This document shows, one piece after another, positions 41,143 to 49,679 of a DNA stretch of 49,727 nt. The DNA is from Bog-1181 sp964565765. Lineage in GTDB: Bacteria > Oederibacteriota > PGYV01 > Palsa-1178. The notes beneath the pieces are model-generated. The model did no database searches and had not been told where the DNA came from. It was given only the letters and a program-made list of their open reading frames with translations. A program made the position numbers and the translations under genes. Within the stretch, counting starts at the first letter, position 1. Each line of letters opens with the position of its first letter. Location of the stretch: positions 1-49,727 of the forward strand of contig CAZMGF010000013.1 of assembly GCA_964565765.1 (NCBI GenBank), given 5' to 3'.

Positions 41143-43493
41143 TCCGGACCCTTCTTCCGGGCGGTATGAAAAGCAAGAAATAACGCGGCCAGGAACAGCG
41201 CCGCAAAAGATGCCGTAAGTCCTGCCGCAAATTCCGGAGGCGAATATTTAAAGATTACCCTGTGCTCGCCGGCCTCTATATGCACCGCCTTAAACGTTGT
41301 GTATGCCCTTAAAAGATTTTTTTCCACGGAATCAACATATACCTTCCATCCCGGATAATAATTGTCGGTTGCCACAAGCCAGCCCGGCCTGGAATTCCTG
41401 ACGAAAACATCAATTATATTTACATCGGGCGAGTTTTTTATGCTTACTTCGGCTTTATTTTCCGGCGCCGCCGCTGTTGCTTTAATTAACGGAGAGTGTT
41501 CATCAAGTATAAGGGTTTTAGCCGGGTCAAAATCATGTTTTAAAAGAAGTTCCCTGCCCCGGGCCTCATTAAGCCGCGCGGTATTTACGCCGTCATCAAG
41601 AAAAAAAGCGCGTTCAAAATAATTTTTTGTTTCATATATAATGCTGTATCCCCTGCTTGCCGTTTTTAATTCAGGATCCTTTATTATTGCGGAACTTGCT
41701 ATATATCTTGCCGAGAGGAGCGCAAAAGCCCTGCTGCGCCATGGCGCCTTTGTCAGCATCAGCCCGGATGTAAATTCATGATAGCTTCCGAGAAAAAGCG
41801 AGTCAAAACCGTCGGAATTATAAATCCCGTATGACATAGGCGCGTTGGGTGTGAGCGTATCAGCTGCGTAATATGCCCACTGTTTCAATCCGTCAAGGTC
41901 CGGAACAAAGTCAAAGGGATTTATCACATTGGGCGCCAGCACCCGTATCCGCCCGTCCGTCGCCCGTCCCGAAAGGAACTTCATCTGGCTTGTATCCTGA
42001 GAGCTCCATTCGTAATTGCCGAACGAATCATAGCCCGTTTTGTTGAAGACAAGGACGCTTATAACGACAAGGGCGAGGGCCGTATACTTCATTACCGCCC
42101 CCCTGTACTTATCCATGGCGGCCAGCGTAAAGGCGGCGGCCGATACTCCGCAGAGCAGGACGAACAAAAAGAAATCGTTCATTACAAAAGCGTACTGTTC
42201 GACGCTGTCGTAAACATCCTGAAAATTCCTTTTGACATTAAAAAGGTCCATACCCAGGCGGAGCACGTAATTTTTATTGTACAAAACAGCGAAATATACA
42301 GCCGCGAAGAAAACAAATACAGCCGCCGCAAAATATGGGTATTTTTTTAACTCCGCGGCAGGCCTGGAAAAAAGAGAGTCAAAACCCGCGGCTATAAAAT
42401 AACACAATATGAAATATCCGATTACAATTATCCTCGACGGGTAACGTATAATTCCTATGAACTTAAAATGTTCGTACAGGGGTATAAAAAATGGCATCGT
42501 GCCAAGATAAGCCAGAAATAGAACCGCGGCAAATACCGCCAGAAGCATTATCCTTAGTTTTTTATCCTTCAATGCCGATGCCCCAAGCGGCAGCAGCATG
42601 AGCCCGGCGATGCCGACATCTATCTTCCCGGCCCAATTCATAAAATTATCCCTCTCCGGCAGTGCCATGCCGAATATCGGACAGATAAAATTCAGAATCT
42701 GTGTGTAATTCATGTAGCTTCCTATTATCTGGGCCAGCTCAAAGCCGCGGTAAAAACGCTTTGAATTCAGAAGAAACCGCAGAGTGGGCACCCACTGGAT
42801 AGCCGTAACCGCGGCAAATATAAGGTGAATTATAAAAAAATCAAGCGTGGCCCGCGCAGCGCCGTCCCTTTTTTTTATAAAAAACAGGTACGCATAAAAT
42901 GCGGCAAATATGAGCCAGCAGTATATAAAAAACTGAGGGTGTCCGCCAAGCAGCGAAAGCGACAGGGCAAAGGCTGTGAACACCATGTCCGACGGTTTTT
43001 TTGACAAAAAATACTTTTTTATAAAATATAACGCCGCCGGCAGCCATACAAGAGTGCTTAATTCCGCCATTTCAGGCGCCTTTATGACAGTGTAGAACCC
43101 GAAGGCGAATACTGTGGCCCCGGAAAACGCGCCTTCCTTTGATATTCCGCAGCTTTCAAGAAATTTATACATAAAGGAAGCCATTATAAAATACGAGGAT
43201 AAAATGAAGAATTTCAGGGCCGTTGGAAAGGAAAACAAATGGAAGAAAATATTAATAGGGTAAAAAACCGCGCTCTGCATGTTGGCGAGAAGCGGGTTTC
43301 CGCCGTAAATATAAGGGTTCCAGAAAGGCATTATATTCGCCCTTATTAGATGCGACGTCAGTTCGCGGAAAGGCAGAAAATAAAATGTCATGTCCAGCCA
43401 CATCACTATTTTGTGCGAGAAAAAAACAGGATAAAACGATATTATTGTAAAGAGGACGAAAAGAGAAAAATAAAGCGCCTCTTTTTTCTTCAT
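41136..43493 (-). CDS. YfhO-family membrane protein (putative glycosyltransferase)
   Basis: 785 residues with about 12 helices between 8 and 480 plus one or two at the C-terminus (about 755-775). The N-terminal loop WLDMTFYFLPFRELTSHLIR and FWNPYIYGGNPLLANMQSAVFYP match the YfhO family, whose Firmicutes members help glycosylate lipoteichoic acid. The C-terminal third (about 490-750) is an extracytoplasmic beta-rich domain with the common end pattern GWLVATDNYYPGWKVYVD. The start overlaps the speB stop by 4 bases, tying it to the polyamine genes. In a diderm the acceptor is more likely LPS or a surface protein; that is inference. Confidence 0.82.
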   Translation of the reverse strand: MKKKEALYFSLFVLFTIISFYPVFFSHKIVMWLDMTFYFLPFRELTSHLIRANIMPFWNPYIYGGNPLLANMQSAVFYPINIFFHLFSFPTALKFFILSSYFIMASFMYKFLESCGISKEGAFSGATVFAFGFYTVIKAPEMAELSTLVWLPAALYFIKKYFLSKKPSDMVFTAFALSLSLLGGHPQFFIYCWLIFAAFYAYLFFIKKRDGAARATLDFFIIHLIFAAVTAIQWVPTLRFLLNSKRFYRGFELAQIIGSYMNYTQILNFICPIFGMALPERDNFMNWAGKIDVGIAGLMLLPLGASALKDKKLRIMLLAVFAAVLFLAYLGTMPFFIPLYEHFKFIGIIRYPSRIIVIGYFILCYFIAAGFDSLFSRPAAELKKYPYFAAAVFVFFAAVYFAVLYNKNYVLRLGMDLFNVKRNFQDVYDSVEQYAFVMNDFFLFVLLCGVSAAAFTLAAMDKYRGAVMKYTALALVVISVLVFNKTGYDSFGNYEWSSQDTSQMKFLSGRATDGRIRVLAPNVINPFDFVPDLDGLKQWAYYAADTLTPNAPMSYGIYNSDGFDSLFLGSYHEFTSGLMLTKAPWRSRAFALLSARYIASSAIIKDPELKTASRGYSIIYETKNYFERAFFLDDGVNTARLNEARGRELLLKHDFDPAKTLILDEHSPLIKATAAAPENKAEVSIKNSPDVNIIDVFVRNSRPGWLVATDNYYPGWKVYVDSVEKNLLRAYTTFKAVHIEAGEHRVIFKYSPPEFAAGLTASFAALFLAALFLAFHTARKKGPEC

Positions 43494-44344
43494 TTTTCCG
43501 CGGTGTTAAGAAGTAGTTCCCTTACAACTTTTGCGGCAAAAATTGACGAATTTCCCTGCGGGTCATATTCGGGGGATATTTCAAGGACATCCATCCCTAC
43601 TATGTTTAATTTTGAGAGCCCCGGAAGAAGGTTTATAAAATCCCTGTAGAACATTCCTCCGGCCTCAGGCGTCCCCAGTCCGGGAAGGCAGGCAGGGTCA
43701 AATACGTCCATGTCCAGTGACATATATACCGGGTATCCCTTTATTTTTTCGGCAATCTCGTTGAAATGCTCGACTTTGTGGTCAACATAAATATTCTTCT
43801 TTTTCATATCAAGCCACTCATTTTTTTCAAACGACCTGATGCCGAACATATAGATATTTTCATTGCCGATAACTTCCGTGGTGAGCTTCGCGGCGCAGGC
43901 GTGAGAGAGCCTGCTGCCTGTGAACTCATCCCGGAAATCAGCGTGGGCGTCAAAATATATTACCTTGAGGTCATTGTACTTCTTGTGGTATTCTTTCATT
44001 ATAGGATATGTCAGAAGGTGTTCCCCGCCGATATAAAGTGCTTTTTTATTATTTTCAAGTATCCATGAGCACAATCCTTCAACATGCGCCAGTGCCTCTT
44101 CGCTGCTGCCCATGGGTATTTCAAGGTTCCCCAGGTCGCAGAATTTATATTCATTAAGGTCCTTCTCCTGTTCATGGGAAAAAGTCTCAATCGCGTAAGA
44201 ATAATTGCGTATTGACTCCGGAGCGAACCTGGAGCCGGGCCTGAAAGAAGATGTGCCGTCGTAAGGAAGCCCCGCGATTACGCTTGAGGCTTTTTCAAAA
44301 GGCGTGGTGCATGCGACAAAGTGGTTATTTTTTAGAAAATTCAT
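43490..44344 (-). CDS. speB: Agmatinase / N1-aminopropylagmatine ureohydrolase (SpeB)
   Basis: 284 residues of the arginase/ureohydrolase family with all manganese ligands: H109 (GGEH), D132, H134 and D136 (FDAHAD), D211 and D213 (SLDMDVFDP). It hydrolyses agmatine to putrescine and urea, or, if the aminopropyltransferase acts first, aminopropylagmatine to spermidine. It overlaps speE (4 bases) and the YfhO-like gene (4 bases). The operon order decarboxylase, aminopropyltransferase, ureohydrolase would suit the thermophile-type route, but order alone does not prove it. Confidence 0.92.
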   Translation of the reverse strand: MNFLKNNHFVACTTPFEKASSVIAGLPYDGTSSFRPGSRFAPESIRNYSYAIETFSHEQEKDLNEYKFCDLGNLEIPMGSSEEALAHVEGLCSWILENNKKALYIGGEHLLTYPIMKEYHKKYNDLKVIYFDAHADFRDEFTGSRLSHACAAKLTTEVIGNENIYMFGIRSFEKNEWLDMKKKNIYVDHKVEHFNEIAEKIKGYPVYMSLDMDVFDPACLPGLGTPEAGGMFYRDFINLLPGLSKLNIVGMDVLEISPEYDPQGNSSIFAAKVVRELLLNTAEK

Positions 44345-45180
44345 TTTATGCCATCCTTTACAAATTGCGGGAGTTTAAAAGCGGCCGAATGTACCTCCGG
44401 CGTATAATATTTAAATCCCGTTATTTTTGATTTTTTATTCCTGATTACGCTGAGGTCGTGTTTTTTAGAGGCGCATGAAAAGCTCCACATTCCGGAGGGA
44501 TAAATCGGGATAAAAGCAAGATACAGTCCGGAATAGGAGAAAATTTTTTTCAGCCTGGCCTGGACATCCCTTATTATGGGCGTGTCAAACCACGGGTCCT
44601 CGGACTGCATGCACATGATGCCGTCTTTTTTAAGGGCCCTTTTTACATCCTTAAAAAATTCTGTGCCGAACAGCCCGCCTGCTATATCTGAAGGGTCGGT
44701 GCCGTCGATAAGGATGACGTCATAAGCGTCCCGGGAGTCTTTTACAAATTTAATGCCGTCGCCGAATTTAAAATGTACCCTTTCGTCATCCTCCAGCCCT
44801 TTTACAAGCGCCGGAAAATATTTTTTTGAAACTGTATAAACATCCTCATCTATCTCCACAAAATCAATTGATTCCACCCCTTTGTGCCGTATTACTTCCC
44901 TTACAGTTCCGCCGTCTCCGCCGCCTATCACAAGTACTTTTTTAGGATCGGGATGGGCAAACATAGGCACATGTGTAAGCATATCGTGATAAACAAATTC
45001 CTCGGCCGTGGATACCATATAGCAGCCGTCCAGGGTCATAAGGTTGCCGTGTTTTTCAGTTTCAAAAACCTCTACCATCTGGAATTTGGAGCGTTTTGCG
45101 TAAAGCTTTTTCTTAATTTTAAACGACAGCGCCGTATCCTTATATACCTCGGTACACCACTTGCCGGTCATTTTTCCCAT
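44341..45180 (-). CDS. speE: Spermidine synthase / aminopropyltransferase SpeE
   Basis: 279 residues. An N-terminal beta domain is followed by STAEEFVYHDMLTHVPMF (YHDM in place of the common YHEM), the decarboxylated-SAM site LVIGGGDGGTVREV (84-97), VEIDEDV, catalytic Asp159 in LIDGTDPSD, YPSGMWSF and the closing YYTPEVHSAAFKLP. It moves an aminopropyl group from decarboxylated SAM to putrescine or agmatine. It lies 4 bases after pdaD. SpeD, which makes decarboxylated SAM, is not in the window and must be encoded elsewhere. Confidence 0.93.
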   Translation of the reverse strand: MGKMTGKWCTEVYKDTALSFKIKKKLYAKRSKFQMVEVFETEKHGNLMTLDGCYMVSTAEEFVYHDMLTHVPMFAHPDPKKVLVIGGGDGGTVREVIRHKGVESIDFVEIDEDVYTVSKKYFPALVKGLEDDERVHFKFGDGIKFVKDSRDAYDVILIDGTDPSDIAGGLFGTEFFKDVKRALKKDGIMCMQSEDPWFDTPIIRDVQARLKKIFSYSGLYLAFIPIYPSGMWSFSCASKKHDLSVIRNKKSKITGFKYYTPEVHSAAFKLPQFVKDGIK

Positions 45181-45184
45181 CTGG

Positions 45185-45709
45185 TTACCACCACAAAACT
45201 ACGGCCGCGTAAGCGGCGCCGATTTTGTTAATCTTATGCTGGGCGCTTATGGAAATTACCTCTTTTAATTCGTAGCCTCTGGTCTTAAAGCCTTCCGCGG
45301 CCATGTGGCGCACTATCCGCTCCACTTCTTCCTTGTGTCCGGCCGCCGAATATTCCATTATGAGCCCGTTCTTCTTTTTATCTTTCGGTATTGCCACGGC
45401 AACAGCCGCGGATATTACCTCATCGGTCTGCGATGATACTTTGGATGCGTATGCCACGGGCACCAGCGCCCCGAGCGGCAGTTTCACCGGCTTAATCATG
45501 GTGCAGTTTGGAGGGAGTATTGAAGACATCTTTACCAGGTTTGTGTTCCCTATACCCGCGTCCATTAATGCGTTGTCAAAAGCGTTAAGGGGCGTCATCC
45601 CCTCGGAATGGCCTGCCACTAGATAAAATTTATTGGGAATAGTCGTGGTCATGCCCTGCGGAGGAATTGAAATAATACCGCCTTTTCTTGCAGCTTTCTT
45701 CTTTGCCAT
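45185..45709 (-). CDS. pdaD: Pyruvoyl-dependent arginine decarboxylase
   Basis: 174 residues. The self-cleavage site VKMSSILPP (Ser62-Ser63) matches the SSILPP of the Methanocaldococcus enzyme, where serinolysis gives a small beta chain and an alpha chain with an N-terminal pyruvoyl group. GALVPVAYASKVSS and MEYSAAGHKEEVE, with the catalytic Glu region, follow. It converts arginine to agmatine without pyridoxal phosphate. The type is common in archaea and scattered in bacteria such as chlamydiae. It is the first gene of the polyamine/glycosyltransferase operon, with an AAGGAGA ribosome-binding site and a near-consensus promoter. Confidence 0.95.
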   Translation of the reverse strand: MAKKKAARKGGIISIPPQGMTTTIPNKFYLVAGHSEGMTPLNAFDNALMDAGIGNTNLVKMSSILPPNCTMIKPVKLPLGALVPVAYASKVSSQTDEVISAAVAVAIPKDKKKNGLIMEYSAAGHKEEVERIVRHMAAEGFKTRGYELKEVISISAQHKINKIGAAYAAVVLWW

Positions 45710-45767
45710 CTGTGCTCTCCTTGTATTGGGTAATATTTGTTTTGCGTTAATTTTCAGACGATGTTCT

Positions 45768-45795
45768 ATTATAATAAAAACAGGGTAAATGTCAA
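45768..45795 (-). promoter_or_regulatory. Near-perfect sigma-70-type promoter of the polyamine operon
   Basis: On the minus strand, TTGACA (45795-45790), 16 bases and TATAAT (45773-45768), both hexamers matching the bacterial consensus exactly. The expected transcript starts near 45761, giving a leader of about 50 bases. It begins right after the terminator of the hydrolase operon. Confidence 0.8.
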
Positions 45796-45803
45796 TGGGT
45801 AGA

Positions 45804-45841
45804 CAAAAAAAGAAAAGGGCGGCTTTTTAGGGCCGCCCTTT
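45804..45841 (-). terminator. Rho-independent terminator of the sigma/anti-sigma/hydrolase operon
   Basis: On the minus strand a 10-base GC-rich stem (45841-45832 with 45823-45814, core GGGCGGC/GCCGCCC) with an 8-base loop is followed by TTTTCTTTTTTT. It lies 24 bases after the stop of the hydrolase gene. Confidence 0.92.
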
Positions 45842-45864
45842 CGTATCGCACTGAAAACTTTTTC

Positions 45865-48153
45865 TTATATCTTAACCTGCAGAACCGTCACTGAATACGG
45901 CGGGAAGTCATAAACGCCGTTCTCAAGGTTCACGTTAAGCTCCGATGGCCCTGAGTTCACTATCGGCCTGTAAAGCTCCTTGGACCAGACATATTCCCTG
46001 TCAGAGAGCTGCCATGCCTTTGCCGAGCCGGAAACTGTCTTTCCCTTTACGTTTATCTTCGCGCTGGAAATAGAGAGTTTTGTCTTGTTAATGGCCATTA
46101 TTGATATAGTGGAATCATCGACCATTGCCGCGTAAACCGAGAGGTCCGCGCTCGATGAGGAGCATTCAACCATTTTTGTCCCGAAATAATTGTTGTACAT
46201 GGAGAATACCCAGTAATGAGACCTCTCCGAGTACTTGTTTGTCGGGTCGTTTTCTTCGTCCATGGCGCCGTGTCCGCCTCCAAGCCCCGGTTTCTGCGTG
46301 AAAAGATCCCAGCAGAAAGCAAGGTCCCCGCCGGATTTCATAAAGCTTCCGAGATAATCCGCGCAGAAAAGGCCGTTTTCGATAAGGGCCGTTATGACGT
46401 TCTCGTCCCCCGAGTTCCACTCGGTAAGGGCTATTTCAACATACTTGTTGGGCTGCTTTGAATTTACATATTTTTTGATCCATTCCCTGAATTTTGGCAT
46501 GTAAACCGGCCAGGTTGTCTGCGGCTTTGTCAGCAGCAGCCTGGCGTCGTTGTTTGCCCAGAAGGGGTATTCATGGACGGCAAGCGTGTCCATATACTGC
46601 CCTGATTTCTTGAGGAATTCTTCCACCCAGAAGGGCGCCTTGGATGAGGCCGCCATCCACGGGGAGCCTTCGAGCCTTTCCTGGTTCATTGGCTGCATTG
46701 GAACGGGCCCCATCAGCTTCAGTGTCTTGTCAAACACTTTTACTTTATAAGCCGCCTGATTAAATACGGCGCAGTAATTGTCGATTTTTGTCCACCAGTG
46801 GATATTTTTCATATCCGTAGGCGAATCTAACATGGACTTGCCTTCTTTGGCCCTTGCCGGCCCCGGCGAATCCGGTTTATTGTCAAGTTCGTTGCCGATT
46901 TCAACATAGCGGTATTTTATGCCCTTGTCCTTAAGATCCTGGAGCCACAATATCCCGTAATTGATCCTCTCGTTTATTGACTTTTTTGCCGGAGTCATTA
47001 TATTAAGCGTCGGCAGAACTTCTGTCTGGTTGCCGTCAAGGACATCCATCCTCTTGACAAAAGGCACCATCCCGCCCAGGTAATTAAGCTCCGGCGTCCA
47101 GTTTACGGCCCCGTCAAATTTATAAACGTCGCCCGTTTTCCAGTCGTAAAGGTTTGCATAATCTCCGCCGGGTATCCTGAAGAAAGTGGCTCCCATTTTC
47201 TCTATCTTACCGAGAGCCACCGCGTCCCTGTAACCGTCGGGTTTGTGCCATGCCGCGATATTCTGGCCAAGCAGTTTGTGCTTGTCAATTGTCCTGATTA
47301 TTTTCGCGGGATCAATGTTGATTGTTACCTCTTTTTTTATCGGTTCTTTCTTTTTTACAATGGCCACATTGCCGAGGTTCTTATCTTTGCCGGCATATAC
47401 GACCACATCCGAACTCTGATCCTTGTATCCAAATGCCACAACAACCATTTTATACGCATCTTCCGGTACGGTCATCTTGAAATTGCCGCTATCGTCCGTA
47501 ACCACAAGCGAATCTCCAACCACTACCCTGGCGTCCTTTATTCCGGCGCCTGTGTCCTTATCAGTAATTTTACCCTCAACAGTACCCGGTTCGCCCGCTA
47601 TCCTGCCGACCATATTATCGATGTAAATCGGGCCGTTAAAAGGCTGGCTGTTGTTGGTGATGATATAGATGTGCCACATGTCCTGTTTAATTTTTGAATT
47701 GTCTATCTTAAAAACTATTTTGTTCTCACCCGCGTTCAGCGGGCTCTTTAGCTGGTACCAGGCGTTTGATTTGCTTGAAAATACTATATACATCTCCTGG
47801 TAATCAAGCCCCTTGACCGTCGCGTCGGGAACAAATACGTCAAAGGACAATTCCACCAGTTTGTTGATCGACGGATCAAACGGCCCGTCATTAACCATAA
47901 TGTCCTGGTTCCAGTCCTTTGAGCCCGTAAGATCCACCTTGAGTGAATACTTGCCCTCGGAGGCGTGCTCCTTTGATACAGAGCATGATTTCGCGAATTT
48001 CGCGTTGCCGTGCCATCCTTCGGCCGTGCCTGACTCGAAGTTCCACAGCGTCACCCTGTGCTTTGCCGCAATATCTTCTCCTTCGGCAAACGCGTGCATG
48101 GCAAATGCGGTGAAAAAGAATACTGCCATTGCTGCCTTTAAAAACTTTCTCAT
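45865..48153 (-). CDS. Secreted clan GH-A glycoside hydrolase (GH51-like) with N-terminal binding and CarboxypepD_reg-like domains
   Basis: 762 residues. A signal peptide (1-23, ending AFA) is followed by a beta-sandwich resembling galactose-binding-like carbohydrate-binding modules (about 33-185: LWNFESGTAEGWHG, SLKVDL, VELSFDVFVPD, PIYIDNMVG). A CarboxypepD_reg-like Ig module comes next (190-262: GTVEGKITDKDTGAGIKDARV), then a TIM barrel (about 276-680) and a C-terminal beta domain. The presumed acid/base is Glu422 in VEIGNELDN and the nucleophile Glu578 in ALTEWNSG, the layout of arabinofuranosidases and endoglucanases of clan GH-A. The substrate cannot be assigned. The ribosome-binding site is AAGGAGGG. 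It follows the anti-sigma-like gene by 55 bases without a terminator, so its expression is likely tied to that sigma factor. Confidence 0.85.
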   Translation of the reverse strand: MRKFLKAAMAVFFFTAFAMHAFAEGEDIAAKHRVTLWNFESGTAEGWHGNAKFAKSCSVSKEHASEGKYSLKVDLTGSKDWNQDIMVNDGPFDPSINKLVELSFDVFVPDATVKGLDYQEMYIVFSSKSNAWYQLKSPLNAGENKIVFKIDNSKIKQDMWHIYIITNNSQPFNGPIYIDNMVGRIAGEPGTVEGKITDKDTGAGIKDARVVVGDSLVVTDDSGNFKMTVPEDAYKMVVVAFGYKDQSSDVVVYAGKDKNLGNVAIVKKKEPIKKEVTINIDPAKIIRTIDKHKLLGQNIAAWHKPDGYRDAVALGKIEKMGATFFRIPGGDYANLYDWKTGDVYKFDGAVNWTPELNYLGGMVPFVKRMDVLDGNQTEVLPTLNIMTPAKKSINERINYGILWLQDLKDKGIKYRYVEIGNELDNKPDSPGPARAKEGKSMLDSPTDMKNIHWWTKIDNYCAVFNQAAYKVKVFDKTLKLMGPVPMQPMNQERLEGSPWMAASSKAPFWVEEFLKKSGQYMDTLAVHEYPFWANNDARLLLTKPQTTWPVYMPKFREWIKKYVNSKQPNKYVEIALTEWNSGDENVITALIENGLFCADYLGSFMKSGGDLAFCWDLFTQKPGLGGGHGAMDEENDPTNKYSERSHYWVFSMYNNYFGTKMVECSSSSADLSVYAAMVDDSTISIMAINKTKLSISSAKINVKGKTVSGSAKAWQLSDREYVWSKELYRPIVNSGPSELNVNLENGVYDFPPYSVTVLQVKI

Positions 48154-48208
48154 CCAATTCCCTCCTTAAAAGATTTTTAATAACTTTAATTTTATTAAAT
48201 TTTCCGTC

Positions 48209-49036
48209 CTAAAAAAGCTCAACCTGCGCCAGCCATATGTCGGCAAGCGATCCATTCCCGTTCTCATACTGCCATTTAAAAAGATGAACATTCTGAAGCA
48301 CATTTTCTATTTTAACTTCCGACTTCAACGGAGTCCAGGAAGGCTGTTTTAAATCCCCCCTGAAATTAATTATGACAGTGGTCCATTCGCCGGTAACCTG
48401 CCCGGTAATGTCCTTCTCAAAATCTGCATAACCAGTAAGGCTCTTGCATGTAGCCTTCTGCGCGTCACATTCGCCTGATTCGTACGGCAGCACAAAATTA
48501 AGCCGCCCCGAAGGCAGGCTTCCCTTTATTTTAAACCTTATTCCGGAGTATTTTGAGATGTCAACACCCTTGCATACAGGGCACTGTGTGTCAGCGGAAA
48601 AGCGCACGAGAAAGCCCAGATAGTTATAGTTGAGCCCGAACCTGCCGCCCGTCGTTCCTGTAACATGTACAGCGTATTTTGAGGATCCGTAACCAGGGCT
48701 TGACATGATAAACGGGTTTCCGGCTGAGGTCGGCTCCGGCGGCCATACTGTCGAGTCCCCGCCCTCCTGATGGTCTGAATAAGTTGACCACATTCCGCCC
48801 TGCCTGTTAAATTTTGAGCCTGAATCCATATTATCCACAACATAAACTGTCATAACAGCCACCGCAAATGCCAGAACTGTTGAAGGCAGATATCTTTTAA
48901 GGAAAATATCCAGGAATGGCCTTCTTACGGCCGCGCGTTCTATAAGAGAAGCCTTTAAATAAGCCTTTTGACCCGGAGTTTCTATCTCCGGCAGCCTGGC
49001 CTCTTCAAGAATTTTTATTACATCCTTTTCTTCCAT
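48209..49036 (-). CDS. Membrane anti-sigma-like protein with CBM11/CIA30-type outer domain
   Basis: 275 residues from the ATG at 49036, one base after the sigma factor stop. A short helical cytoplasmic part (1-48, MEEKDVIKILEEARL...) without a zinc-finger motif leads to one membrane helix (about 51-68). The outer region (about 78-275) has the CBM11/CIA30 jelly-roll pattern: GGMWSTYSDHQEGGDSTVWP, YAVHVTGTTG, LGFLVRFS, DISKYSGIRFKIKG, GEWTTVIINFRGDLKQPSW and the closing DIWLAQVELF. Four cysteines (152, 155, 190, 197) may bind metal or form disulfides. Position after an ECF sigma gene and topology indicate an anti-sigma factor that senses carbohydrate outside the inner membrane. This is inference; no biochemical precedent for the exact pairing is known to me. 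Confidence 0.72.
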   Translation of the reverse strand: MEEKDVIKILEEARLPEIETPGQKAYLKASLIERAAVRRPFLDIFLKRYLPSTVLAFAVAVMTVYVVDNMDSGSKFNRQGGMWSTYSDHQEGGDSTVWPPEPTSAGNPFIMSSPGYGSSKYAVHVTGTTGGRFGLNYNYLGFLVRFSADTQCPVCKGVDISKYSGIRFKIKGSLPSGRLNFVLPYESGECDAQKATCKSLTGYADFEKDITGQVTGEWTTVIINFRGDLKQPSWTPLKSEVKIENVLQNVHLFKWQYENGNGSLADIWLAQVELF

Positions 49037-49037
49037 A

Positions 49038-49679
49038 TTACTTAACCGCCTTTCTTTTGCTTTCATTATGTATAACGCCGCCGCCCGTCAAAGGTTGCGC
49101 CTTACCGGCTTTTTCAAAATAAATTTTCAACCTTGACACCCCCCTGGAAATGAGGGATTTAACCGTGCCTTCGTTTTTACCAAGTATTTCACATATTTCA
49201 GTTATTTTTTTATCTTCAAGAAACCTTAAGGTAAGCGTCTCCTGATATTTTAAAGGGAGTGTTTTAAGGGCCTCTTTGGCGCGGATATACCGGGCTGAAT
49301 TGTCGATTTTTTCCTGGGTTTCAAGCAGTTCTTTTTCCATATCCTGGGGCGAAGCAGGCTCCCTTATAGAGCCGTCGTTCCCGTTGACATCATATGGCGC
49401 CGGTTCGTGCGCCCCTCTGCGAAAATAATTTATGACTTCGTTGCCGGCTATCCTGTAGAGCCACGCGGAAACAGGCACTCCGGACCATCTGAATCCCGAA
49501 AGCTTGCTGAGAGCCTTGAAAAATGTCTCACTGGTCACATCGTCAGCCGCGGCAGCGTTGCCGGTGCGGTGAAGCGCGTATCTGTGTATCGGGGAATAAT
49601 ATTCCTCGAATATTTTTCCAAAAGCTTTCGGGTCGCGTTTGGCCTCCTCGACAAGCTTTCTTTCAGTTTCCCTGTCCAT
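49038..49679 (-). CDS. ECF-type RNA polymerase sigma factor
   Basis: 213 residues. Region 2 (about 18-90) contains FEEYYSPIHRYALHRTG, DDVTSETFFKALSKL and AWLYRIAGNEVINYFRR for core binding and -10 recognition. Region 4 (about 130-190) has LPLKYQETLTLRFLEDKKITEICEILGKNEGTVKSLISRGVSRLK for -35 binding. The linker is about 40 residues, and a ~20-residue C-terminal tail follows region 4. The ATG has a GGAGAT ribosome-binding site. The next gene, one base away, encodes the presumed anti-sigma factor. The promoter is outside or at the edge of the window. Confidence 0.93.
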   Translation of the reverse strand: MDRETERKLVEEAKRDPKAFGKIFEEYYSPIHRYALHRTGNAAAADDVTSETFFKALSKLSGFRWSGVPVSAWLYRIAGNEVINYFRRGAHEPAPYDVNGNDGSIREPASPQDMEKELLETQEKIDNSARYIRAKEALKTLPLKYQETLTLRFLEDKKITEICEILGKNEGTVKSLISRGVSRLKIYFEKAGKAQPLTGGGVIHNESKRKAVK

